A DNA stretch of 26,966 nucleotides from CADEED01 sp046733635. GTDB lineage: Bacteria > Pseudomonadota > Gammaproteobacteria > Steroidobacterales > Steroidobacteraceae. The position numbers and the translations under genes were made by a program. The notes below the pieces were generated by a model, which saw only the letters and a program-made list of their open reading frames with translations, did no database searches and was not told the DNA's origin. The stretch lies in assembly GCA_046733635.1 (NCBI GenBank), contig JBKPPO010000356.1:1-26966 (forward strand), read 5' to 3'. Positions 1-7,288 of this stretch are shown in pieces. Each line of letters opens with the position of its first letter. Within the stretch, counting starts at the first letter, position 1.

Positions 1-394
1 CGTACTGCCGCCCGCGCGCGCGCAGCGCCGCCTGGACGGCGCTGACCATGCTGCGGATGTGAACGGGCCGCTCGAGGAGCACGACGCCGCGGCCGGTTCG
101 CAACTCGTCGAGACGCGGTGAGTCGGGGCGCGCCAGGACCAGGATGGGGATCTCCGACCATGATGGCTGGCGATCGAGCAGATGCCGCAGTTCGGCCAGC
201 GGATCGAGCCGCGAAGGATCGTCAGTGATGATCAGCGCGCCCGCGCCGCGCACCAGCTCGCGCTCCATGTGCTGCGACGACTCGCAGACGGAAGCGGAGA
301 TTCCGGCTTCGGCCAGCAGTCTCAGCGTGATGGCGCCGTCGGCCTTGGTCGGCGGCAGGACCAGGACGCGCGTATCAACCGGCTCGATCTGCAT
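1..394 (-). CDS. Receiver-like N-terminal domain of a signalling protein, probably a sensor histidine kinase (partial, cut by window edge)
   Basis: Reading leftward from the ATG at 392-394 there are 131 open codons up to the window edge, starting MQIEPVDTRVLVLPPTKADG. The fold pattern is that of a response-regulator receiver: a hydrophobic beta strand (RVLVLPP), an alternating alpha/beta series, an acidic turn (LIITDD) at the usual phospho-acceptor position, a PILVLAR strand, and a LLERPV segment where receivers carry the Lys-Pro motif. The missing Lys suggests a degenerate receiver. Its start lies inside the 3' end of the KaiC-like gene (20-base overlap), so the two are almost certainly co-translated. 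In many Proteobacteria a KaiC-like ATPase is followed by a histidine kinase with such a domain, so the missing part is probably a kinase. A stand-alone regulator cannot be excluded. Confidence 0.75.
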   Translation of the reverse strand, partial: MQIEPVDTRVLVLPPTKADGAITLRLLAEAGISASVCESSQHMERELVRGAGALIITDDPSRLDPLAELRHLLDRQPSWSEIPILVLARPDSPRLDELRTGRGVVLLERPVHIRSMVSAVQAALRARGRQY

Positions 395-1865
395 CGCTCA
401 TCCCGGCGCCAAAGGTGGCGCTTCGCAGGAAAGAGGGAACACCGGTGAGCACGCCCTGGAACTCGGACAATGGCTCGCCCACGCGAATCCCGTTGCCATC
501 GATGATCAACTCGCGAATCGTGTTCTCGTGCGAGCCGCCGCGCTTCTTGGCGACGGAAATCGCCTTCCGCACCTGCCCTTGCGCCTCGAAGTAGCGAAAC
601 AGCACGATCGAATCCGTGAGGTAGCTGGCATCGACGGGCGTCGACATGTTCGAGCCCATGATTCCCTGTTGCGCGACGACCATGAAAGTGGCCACACCGC
701 GGTTCCCCAGGTACGCCAGGAGCTCGTGCAACTGCGCCGCCAGGAATTCCTCATGGGGCATGGAATTGAGATAGCCGTTCAAACTATCGATCACCACCAT
801 GCGGGCATCCTGCCGCTCGACGTCGTCACGCACCAGTGCCGCGAATTCGCCGGGCGACTTCTGCGTGGGATCGATCTGGGTGATGGTCATGCTGCCGGAG
901 TCGATGACCTCATCGAGGCTCATGCCCACCGCACCGAGCCGATCGACCAGCAGCTCGCGCAGCTCGTCGAATAGATAGACCGAGACCTTCAGGCCCTTGC
1001 GCGCGGCCGCCAGTGCGTATTGCATGGCCACCGTGGTCTTGCCGGAGCCTGCCGGGCCGATCAGCAGCGTGCTCGTGCCGAACTGCGGACCGCCGCCCAG
1101 GAGTTTGTCGAGCTGCGGGAGCCCGCTCGGCTGCGGCGCCCTGTCGAACTCCGTCAAGTGATGCGCCGCGATCAGCCTCGGGAAGATCACGATACCGCCC
1201 GTGCGGATCGAGTAGTCGTGCAGCCCGGCCATCACGGAGCGACCGCGCAGCTTGCGCACCCGGATGCGACGCCGATCCGAGCCGTACTCCGTGAGATCGA
1301 ACTCCAATGCGATCACACCGTGCACGATGCTCTCCACGTGCGAATCGCGTTCGACATTCGACCGGTCATCGAGCACGAGCACGGTGCAACGGCACTCGTT
1401 GAAGAATTTCTTGAGAGCGAGCAATTGCCGCCGATATCGCAACACCGAGTCCGAGAGCAGGCGCAGCTCTGACAAGGCGTCGATCACCACGCGGTCCGGA
1501 TGAAGCGCACGAATGTCATTGAGCATCCGCGCCATCGTGTCGCCGAGCTCCAGCTCCGGTGTGTGATACATCGTGACTTCGCGATCGCGCTCCACGCTGG
1601 TGTCCGTGATGATGTATTCGCGGATCTCGATTCCTTCGAGCGACCAGCCATGCGACGCCGCGGAGGCGCGCAGCTCCTCGGCCGTTTCAGACAAGGTGAT
1701 GTACATCGATCGCTGATTCTTGCGCACGCCCTCCAGCAGGAATTGCATGGCCAGCGTGGTCTTTCCGGCGCCGGGTGTCCCCTCGACCAGATAGATGCGA
1801 TTGCTGGGAAGGCCTCCGTGGAGCACTTCATCCAGGCCTGCGACGCCCGTGGTCAGTTCGATCAT
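375..1865 (-). CDS. KaiC-like two-domain RecA-type ATPase
   Basis: A 496-residue protein with two tandem KaiC domains. Domain 1 has a Walker A motif GTPGAGKTT at residues 29-37 and a Walker B strand ending at Asp129. Domain 2 has GPAGSGKTT at 270-278 and a Walker B strand ending at Asp360. The length matches cyanobacterial KaiC (about 520). In the region equivalent to the KaiC autophosphorylation pair Ser431/Thr432, this protein has DASYLTD (Ser414, Tyr415), so the serine is kept and the threonine is replaced by tyrosine. No kaiA or kaiB is nearby, as is usual for proteobacterial KaiC-like proteins, which are thought to act in stress or two-component signalling rather than in a clock. It overlaps the downstream receiver-type gene by 20 bases. 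The partner relationship is inferred from that overlap. Confidence 0.9.
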   Translation of the reverse strand: MIELTTGVAGLDEVLHGGLPSNRIYLVEGTPGAGKTTLAMQFLLEGVRKNQRSMYITLSETAEELRASAASHGWSLEGIEIREYIITDTSVERDREVTMYHTPELELGDTMARMLNDIRALHPDRVVIDALSELRLLSDSVLRYRRQLLALKKFFNECRCTVLVLDDRSNVERDSHVESIVHGVIALEFDLTEYGSDRRRIRVRKLRGRSVMAGLHDYSIRTGGIVIFPRLIAAHHLTEFDRAPQPSGLPQLDKLLGGGPQFGTSTLLIGPAGSGKTTVAMQYALAAARKGLKVSVYLFDELRELLVDRLGAVGMSLDEVIDSGSMTITQIDPTQKSPGEFAALVRDDVERQDARMVVIDSLNGYLNSMPHEEFLAAQLHELLAYLGNRGVATFMVVAQQGIMGSNMSTPVDASYLTDSIVLFRYFEAQGQVRKAISVAKKRGGSHENTIRELIIDGNGIRVGEPLSEFQGVLTGVPSFLRSATFGAGMSDADRAG

Positions 1866-1978
1866 GGCGGAATTCTAGAATGTGGCCGCGCAGTTATCGC
1901 GCGCGCCATCGTGTCGGACACGACCGACTCCGCCAGCTCCTCACCAGCCGCACGTAGACTCGCGCGTATCGTCCGCCT

Positions 1979-3466
1979 CTACGGTTTCAGCGCGAACAAC
2001 CTGCCCTCGAGATCCGCCGCGTACACCATGCCTTCCGCCGCGGCGGGTGATGCCCCGAATCCCCAGCTCCGGTTCGCTTTCGCAGTCGCGTCGCTGGGCG
2101 CATCGAGATGGATCCACCGCACCGCTCCGCTCCTGCGATCCAGCGCCACGAGCGATCCGGAACGTCGCCCGGGATACGCACCCGCGCCCACGGTGCCCGC
2201 GATGACGAGATCGTCCGTCACCGCCGTCCGCTGCCACGACCAACCCGGCACCGCGGTCTTCCAGCGCACCGTTCCGTCCGCGAGATCGATCGCGTAGACG
2301 TTCGTGGCATCGGATGAGCCCGTGTAGATCACGCCATCGCGCACCAGCGGGGGCGATTCGATCCACGAGAACCAGTAGTAGCGCTTCCAGAGCTCGCGGC
2401 CCGTCGCCGCATCGAGCGCGATGAGGTCGTAGCTGCGGCTGCCCACGAGCACGCGGCCATCGGCAACGACGACGTCTCCAGGCACCGCGAGCTTCGCGTC
2501 GTAGGTCCAAAGCGGTTTGCCGTCGCGCGACCTGACTGCCTGCACCTTGCCGTCGAACGCCGCAAAGATCACGGACTCCTTGTGGATAGCCGGAGTGGCG
2601 GTCATGAGATCGCCCGCCTCCAGGCGCCATCGTTCGCGGCCTGTCTCGAGGTCGATGGCATAGAGATGTTTGTCACGGCTCGCGAAATAGGCGGTGCTCT
2701 CGTCCGCGACGATGCTCGAGCCGTAGCGATCCCAGCGCGTGCCCTTGGCATCGGTCGGGATGCGCGCCGGCGCACCCGCGTCGACTCGCGCACGCCAGAC
2801 TTCGACGCCGCTCGCACGAACGAGTTTGTGCAGGAAGCCGGAGTCCGACGCGATGAACACGTGTTCGCCCATCACCTTCGGCTGGCTCCGGACCGGCTTG
2901 CCGGTTGCGAATTTCCAGCGCGGCTTTCCGTGGCGATCGATGGCGGAGACATCGCCGTTCTCGTTACCGATGTAGAGCGTGCCGTCGTCCGCGCGTTCGA
3001 TGCCCGCCCAGACCGGCGAGCCTCCGGTGTCGACGGACCAAACAACTTCCGGGCGCGGCGCTTGCCACTCCGACCAGGTTGGTTTCACGAGAGGCTCGCC
3101 GCGTTTGAACTCGACGGGAATCTGGTAGACGGGCACCGCCTCCGCCGTGATGAAGCCGCTGAGCGTCTGTTTTTCGGCGTTCCACGTGAGCGGAAAGCGA
3201 ACCGAGCGAGTCTCGAGCGAATGGCCGGTGATCGTGACTTCCCCGAGAGGAACGTCGTACACCGCGATCGCGGGAATGGACGCGGTGGCGATCTGCTTGC
3301 CGTCCTTCTCCAAGAACTGGATTGCGATCGGTGAAGATTCGCCACCCCAGCTTGGGTTCGCGGACCACCATCCCGCGAGGTCCCGAGCGGTCAGTCCCGC
3401 CGGCGCTGCCTCGGCGAACGAAGCATGGAACGAAAAGATAGCTGCAAACCACGCGAGGCGTTTCAT
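1979..3466 (-). CDS. Secreted PQQ-binding-like beta-propeller repeat protein (BamB/quinoprotein fold)
   Basis: A 495-residue protein starting MKRLAWFAAIFSFHASFAEA, a Sec signal peptide with a likely cleavage after the AEA. Residues 25 to about 140 form a separate N-terminal domain. From about residue 140 on there are repeated blades with the pattern of PQQ-type propellers, for example VSAIDRHGKPRWKF, LYAIDLETGRERWRLEAG, LIALDAATGRELWKRY, VYAIDLADGTVRWKT and LVALDRRSGAVRWIHLD. This AxD-x-tG-x-xxW signature is shared by BamB and quinoprotein dehydrogenases. No cytochrome c motif or lipobox is visible, so it is probably a periplasmic scaffold or sensor-like propeller rather than a proven dehydrogenase or true BamB. 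It lies 113 bases upstream of the KaiC-like gene on the same strand. Whether they share a transcript is unknown. Confidence 0.85.
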   Translation of the reverse strand: MKRLAWFAAIFSFHASFAEAAPAGLTARDLAGWWSANPSWGGESSPIAIQFLEKDGKQIATASIPAIAVYDVPLGEVTITGHSLETRSVRFPLTWNAEKQTLSGFITAEAVPVYQIPVEFKRGEPLVKPTWSEWQAPRPEVVWSVDTGGSPVWAGIERADDGTLYIGNENGDVSAIDRHGKPRWKFATGKPVRSQPKVMGEHVFIASDSGFLHKLVRASGVEVWRARVDAGAPARIPTDAKGTRWDRYGSSIVADESTAYFASRDKHLYAIDLETGRERWRLEAGDLMTATPAIHKESVIFAAFDGKVQAVRSRDGKPLWTYDAKLAVPGDVVVADGRVLVGSRSYDLIALDAATGRELWKRYYWFSWIESPPLVRDGVIYTGSSDATNVYAIDLADGTVRWKTAVPGWSWQRTAVTDDLVIAGTVGAGAYPGRRSGSLVALDRRSGAVRWIHLDAPSDATAKANRSWGFGASPAAAEGMVYAADLEGRLFALKP

Positions 3467-3553
3467 GCGCCGACCCTGCGGCCGCTGGGCGCGCGCGTCA
3501 ACGCATACGCGGCGAGCTGCTATCTGGCTGAGACGAGTGGCATCGCGGCAAAT

Positions 3554-4273
3554 TCAATGAGTGCGCTTCGCACGCCAGACTTCCTGGTTGGACCTCATGA
3601 GGGACGCAACCTGAGGAATGCCGCGGTCGTCGAGCTCGAATCGCAAAGCGCCCGCGGCGGGGTTGCGTACCACTTCTTCCGTGGGTGAGCCAAGAAAAAC
3701 CTGCGAGCGCGCACCGTTCGGCATCGTTGCGAGCAGCAGCGGCTCCTCCCATGACAACACCAACTTGCGACCGTCGCTCAGCGTGAATGTGCCCGCGTAC
3801 CGGGAGTGCAAGGACTCATCCAGCGCGGGACCGTCATACATGGGCACACCCTGGCCGCTCGCGAGCTTCCAAGCGCCATCGGCGACTCGAACCCAAACAT
3901 GGGTCTGCCGAATCCAGCTCTCGCGATTCTGGAACTTCAGGCGGACGCGGGCCACCCGGATGGCCGTGTGTGCAGGGTCACCATGAAGAGACAGAGTGCT
4001 GCCGTGTTCGCTGCGTGGATTCCGCTGCCCCGAGAGCGCCATGCCGCGTGTCGCGGAGGAAAGCCAGGTGTCGCGGTCGTCGACGCGGCCATCCGATGAA
4101 TGGATCCATAGGAACTGGGTCGCAATGAGAGAATCGAGTAGGTTGGCATCGCGCGCAGCCAGCGCCGACTCGAGTTGCCGGTGGGCTACGGCGATTTCCT
4201 CCGAGGGCGTAGCGGCGCGCGCAGCGGCGAGCAGGGTGCTGCCCAACACGAGCGAGCAGAGGAAAGTTTTCAT
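3554..4273 (-). CDS. Secreted NTF2-like / DUF4440 protein with C-terminal beta domain
   Basis: A 239-residue product from the ATG at 4271-4273. This start was chosen because it opens directly on a signal peptide (MKTFLCSLVLGSTLLAAARA); a start 12 codons upstream would prepend polar residues. Residues 24 to about 140 match the SnoaL/DUF4440 pattern: an N-terminal helix AHRQLESALAARD, then LIATQFLWIHSSDGRV, and a final strand pair THVWVRVADGAWKLASGQG. Residues about 150-239 form a beta-rich segment (YAGTFTLSDGRKLVLSWEE...) resembling the small C-terminal domains attached to some hydrolases. No catalytic role can be assigned. It sits between a small membrane protein gene and the beta-propeller gene, all on the minus strand. 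Confidence 0.8.
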   Translation of the reverse strand: MKTFLCSLVLGSTLLAAARAATPSEEIAVAHRQLESALAARDANLLDSLIATQFLWIHSSDGRVDDRDTWLSSATRGMALSGQRNPRSEHGSTLSLHGDPAHTAIRVARVRLKFQNRESWIRQTHVWVRVADGAWKLASGQGVPMYDGPALDESLHSRYAGTFTLSDGRKLVLSWEEPLLLATMPNGARSQVFLGSPTEEVVRNPAAGALRFELDDRGIPQVASLMRSNQEVWRAKRTH

Positions 4274-4312
4274 GGCGCGATGCTGCCACCGCGCAGGGCA
4301 CCACGCCAACCG

Positions 4313-4528
4313 TCAGGAGTTCAAACCACTCCCGCCCCCGCCCCACACGGCGTTCTCGCCGCCCACTTCGTCCAGCGTCATTTCCCGAGTGCCGGCCGTC
4401 CCGCGGCCAGCACTGCGATCAGTGTCGCCATCGACCTGGCGGGGCGCGCTCGACCGCGTTCTGTCGAGCATTCTGATGACCGCCACCGCGAGAACCGCGC
4501 CCAAAGCAAGCTTCAGTAGTGAGTTCAT
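4313..4528 (-). CDS. Small single-pass membrane protein, hypothetical
   Basis: A 71-residue ORF starting MNSLLKLALGAVLAVAVIRM, which gives one N-terminal hydrophobic helix (residues about 4-19) followed by a polar, Gly- and Arg-rich tail ending GGGGSGLNS. It lies 39 bases upstream of the NTF2-like gene in the same direction. I see no good Shine-Dalgarno sequence before the ATG at 4526-4528, which lowers confidence. I do not recognise a family. It could be a small envelope protein or a chance ORF in GC-rich sequence. Confidence 0.45.
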   Translation of the reverse strand: MNSLLKLALGAVLAVAVIRMLDRTRSSAPRQVDGDTDRSAGRGTAGTREMTLDEVGGENAVWGGGGSGLNS

Positions 4529-4644
4529 GGGTACAGACTATTCGCGTAAGTACCGCGCCGGAGTCAGCCGCATTCCCCACTGCGGGTAGGCCGCCCCGCC
4601 GCTGATCCCGCCCCTGGCAGTTCGGCCCTCGTGCAGGCCAGGGA

Positions 4645-5352
4645 TCACTCGAGGCTCGCCGCCAGAGTGCGCAGCGTTGCTCGCGGATCCGTCTCGATGG
4701 TATCGCCGTGCGACACCATGATTCGCCTGAGGTCGGCGCGCTCCGACCACCGCCTGAATTGCTGAGCCACCTCGATCTTCAGTTTGCCGAGCGTGAGCTT
4801 CACCGGACCCGGCACCTGCGGATCTTCCCCCGCGAAGCCCATCACACGCAGCAACCAGCCGCCAACGCCGCTCTCGCCATGTATGTCGCCGATGAGGTCG
4901 TTGACGATGATAGTCAGGCCGTCCGCGCCTTGGACTTCCAACGCCGAGTCACCCGCGATCTCGACGTACCGGATCGATGAGTCGCCGAAATCCGGTGTAC
5001 TCGTATCCACTCGCGCGACTTCGCTGATCTTTTTCGCGCCCGCGCGCGGCCCTATGACCTGCAGGTTCGGATAACGCTTGAGGTAGGCAGGAGCATCCAG
5101 TCGATGCCGTTCGCTCGGCACTACCAGGTAGGCAGGCCGGCCGAAGGACTCGAGTTCGGCCATGTTGGGCTCATCGAGCGCAATCGCGCTGAATATCACG
5201 AGGTCCCCGCTGCCGGTGCGCGCGACGGTCATGCGCCGCGGCAGCTTCATTAGCGGCATCGCGAGATCGCCGACGACCGAGAGAATGCGCTCGTTGACTC
5301 GTGTGAGCTTGCCGTGAGGCAACACCGTCCAGTCTTTGTGAGGCGCCGTCAT
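4645..5352 (-). CDS. DUF4336-type protein (metallo-beta-lactamase-like fold)
   Basis: A 235-residue cytoplasmic-looking protein without signal peptide. The middle reads like DUF4336: DLVIFSAIALDE, then AELESFGRPAYLVVPSERHRLDAPAYLKRYPNLQVIGP. These proteins resemble metallo-beta-lactamases but lack the full HxHxDH metal site; here only SERHRLDAP is seen where that loop would be. A late MVSHGD segment (about residues 212-217) could carry another metal-site-like histidine. Function is unknown in the family. It follows the HTH/TPR gene after 81 bases on the same strand, so it may be the last gene of the ku transcript, but this is only inferred from spacing. Confidence 0.75.
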   Translation of the reverse strand: MTAPHKDWTVLPHGKLTRVNERILSVVGDLAMPLMKLPRRMTVARTGSGDLVIFSAIALDEPNMAELESFGRPAYLVVPSERHRLDAPAYLKRYPNLQVIGPRAGAKKISEVARVDTSTPDFGDSSIRYVEIAGDSALEVQGADGLTIIVNDLIGDIHGESGVGGWLLRVMGFAGEDPQVPGPVKLTLGKLKIEVAQQFRRWSERADLRRIMVSHGDTIETDPRATLRTLAASLE

Positions 5353-5433
5353 GCCTGCATGGAAGCGCGCATGCAGGGCGCGGCACAGCCGGGAAAACCT
5401 GCAAGCTTCTGTCGGACTGCGGGAAGAGGCCCG

Positions 5434-6243
5434 TCACTCGCCGTAGCGCGAAATGTGCCTCTTGTAGGCGAGAAGATGTTTGAGCGCCTCGTGCGGCCTG
5501 CGCGCCTTCTCGTGCAGGCGGGATAGATTGAAATGCGCATCGCACATCAGCGGGTCCTGCGCGAGCGCCTCCCGGTACGCCGCGATGGCTTCCTCCTCCC
5601 GCTGCAGATCTTCGAGCAACGTGGCGAGATTGAACGAGAGCATCGCGCTCGAGGACTTCGCTTGCCGGTACAACTTTTCCGCTTCCTGGAGCTGGCCGTC
5701 GAGATGCATCAATCGGCCCAGGTTGATCCTTGCCTCCAGATGGTCCTCCTGCATGGCCAGCGCGGCTAGATAGGCAGCGCGCGCTGCCAGCAGGTCTGTC
5801 TCTTCGAGTTCATGCCCGCGCTGGTAGTGCTCGTGCGCCAGCGCCTCGGCGGACTCCTGCGATGCCGAGCGCCGCAGCTCGGCTACGGCGGTCGTCACGG
5901 GATTGGTCACGAGAGGCAGCGCGTACTGGCCCGATGCTTCACGCTCCCGCGCACCTTCGCGGATCGCCACGTCTTTACCGGAGGCGGCCAGCGCGATGGC
6001 CGGCAGTCTTCCGGACGGCAAGGTCTCGCGAATCTGCTCGAGCGCCGTCACGATCTTGGTAGCCGAGATCTTCGCCGCCTTGAGCGCCCCCGCGACGCGC
6101 AGCACCAGCAGGTCCTGAAACGTGTAAGGACTCTTGCCGCGAGCTTTCGGCGCCGTGATGAAGCCGGCCTGGCTCAGCTTCCGGATGAGCGCTGGGGGGA
6201 GACCGAACAGTCTCTTCAAATCTGCCAGCGAATATTCCTGCAT
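5434..6243 (-). CDS. MerR-type HTH protein with C-terminal TPR repeats, coupled to ku
   Basis: A 269-residue product from the ATG at 6241-6243. The frame is open further upstream, but that extension would lie within ku and has low-complexity Arg-rich sequence. Residues 1-70 match a MerR-like winged HTH (YSLADLKRLFGLPPALIRKLSQAGFI, then SPYTFQDLLVLRVAGAL). Residues about 140-260 contain TPR units (AHEHYQRGHELEETDLLAARAAYLAAL; EARINLGRLMHLDGQLQEAEKLYRQA; LATLLEDLQREEEAIAAYREALAQDP; HFNLSRLHEKARRPHEALKHL). Its start codon follows the ku stop with one base between, so translation is probably coupled by reinitiation. The context suggests a role linked to end joining, such as regulating ku/ligD or binding a partner protein. 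No direct evidence for either role is in the sequence. Confidence 0.85.
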   Translation of the reverse strand: MQEYSLADLKRLFGLPPALIRKLSQAGFITAPKARGKSPYTFQDLLVLRVAGALKAAKISATKIVTALEQIRETLPSGRLPAIALAASGKDVAIREGAREREASGQYALPLVTNPVTTAVAELRRSASQESAEALAHEHYQRGHELEETDLLAARAAYLAALAMQEDHLEARINLGRLMHLDGQLQEAEKLYRQAKSSSAMLSFNLATLLEDLQREEEAIAAYREALAQDPLMCDAHFNLSRLHEKARRPHEALKHLLAYKRHISRYGE

Positions 6244-6244
6244 T

Positions 6245-7117
6245 TCACCGTCGGGACTTTCGGGATGACGCGGCCTCGCCGAGTGCAGGCGCCTTCTTCG
6301 GTGCCTTGCGCTCGCGGGTTTCTGCCTTGCCACCACGCGCGTTCAGACTGGCTTTCAGGACTTCCATGAGATCGACCACATTCGAAGCACCTTCCGCAGT
6401 GGGTGGCTCGGCGAACGACACTTCCTTGCCTTCCACCTTGCGTTGGATCGCAGCCTCTACCCTGCCGCGATGCTCGTCAACGTATTCGTTGGGATCGAAG
6501 CGTTTCGCCGCAAGCTGGTCGATCAACTGATTCGCGAGCTTCAGCTCGGCATCCGACACCGGCGCCGATTCCACGCCGAGTTCCTTGATCGTGCGCACTT
6601 CCGCCTTGAAGTGGAGCTGATGCATCGCAAGACCCGCGTCCATCGGGCGCAGGATCACGATGTGTTCCTTGCCGCGCGAGATCCATCTACCCACCGCGCA
6701 TTGCTTCGCCTTCTTGAGTGCCGTCGCCAACAGCGAGTACGGCTTGGCGCCGCCCTTGTCCGGCGCCAGGTAGTAAGTGCCCGCGAAGTAGACCGGATCC
6801 ACCGATTCGAGCGGCACGAACTGCGTGATGTCGATGGTGTGTGTGGTCGCGTCTTCGAGCGCCTTGAGCTCCTCCGGGGAGAACATCACGTACTGTCCCT
6901 TCGCGAACTCGTAACCCTTGGTCATCTCGGATCGCTCGACGAGCGCGCCGTCGTTGACCGCGACGTACTGCTGCTTCACGCGGGAGCCATCCTTCTGGCG
7001 CAGCAGGTTGAACGAAATGCGCTCGCTCGAGATCGTGGCCGAATAGAGTTTGACGGGGATCGCGACCAGGCCGAACGAGATGGTCAGTGACGCGATGGAG
7101 CGGGCGTTGCTAGGCAT
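6245..7117 (-). CDS. ku: Ku protein, non-homologous end-joining DNA end-binding factor
   Basis: A 290-residue protein starting MPSNARSIASLTISFGLVAIPVKLYSAT, the typical bacterial Ku N-terminus. Bacterial Ku homodimers form a ring on double-strand DNA ends and recruit LigD. Internal family landmarks are visible: VKQQYVAVNDGALVERSEMTKGYEF, FVPLESVDPVYFAGTYYLAPDKGGAKPYSLL, and EVRTIKELGVESAPVSDAELKLANQLID. The C-terminus is a Lys/Arg-rich tail (about residues 265-290), a known feature of proteobacterial Ku tails that helps DNA binding and LigD contact. The start at 7115-7117 was chosen from homology; the frame stays open to 7942, but that part is antisense to ligD. It is divergent from ligD and one base upstream of the HTH/TPR gene. 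Confidence 0.97.
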   Translation of the reverse strand: MPSNARSIASLTISFGLVAIPVKLYSATISSERISFNLLRQKDGSRVKQQYVAVNDGALVERSEMTKGYEFAKGQYVMFSPEELKALEDATTHTIDITQFVPLESVDPVYFAGTYYLAPDKGGAKPYSLLATALKKAKQCAVGRWISRGKEHIVILRPMDAGLAMHQLHFKAEVRTIKELGVESAPVSDAELKLANQLIDQLAAKRFDPNEYVDEHRGRVEAAIQRKVEGKEVSFAEPPTAEGASNVVDLMEVLKASLNARGGKAETRERKAPKKAPALGEAASSRKSRR

Positions 7118-7288
7118 GGCTCCACAGATATTCCAATGCCGAAGCGGCTTCAACTGCGGACCCGCACCGGGCGACTCCGCAAGTGATTGAATGCACGAGG
7201 ATGTTCGGCATCCTGTCAGACGGCGACGCCGCAAACTTCGCGTCCAAGACTTACAGGCCCGCCCAAACGGGAAAGGCGTAAATGGCCC
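7118..7288. promoter_or_regulatory. Divergent ku / ligD promoter region with an inverted repeat at 7198-7214
   Basis: These 171 bases separate the two NHEJ genes and must hold both promoters. Near the centre is a perfect inverted repeat, AGGATG (7198-7203) and CATCCT (7209-7214) with a five-base gap. A second short one, GAAGC-G-GCTTC, lies at 7141-7151, 24 bases before the ku start. I could not find convincing sigma-70 boxes by eye. A regulator binding here could control both genes; the MerR-type HTH/TPR protein is one candidate by position only. Confidence 0.4.

Noticed and set aside
1979..3466. Calling the beta-propeller a true BamB
   Set aside because: It has no lipobox, carries an extra N-terminal domain, and lies outside any outer-membrane assembly or der/hisS context.
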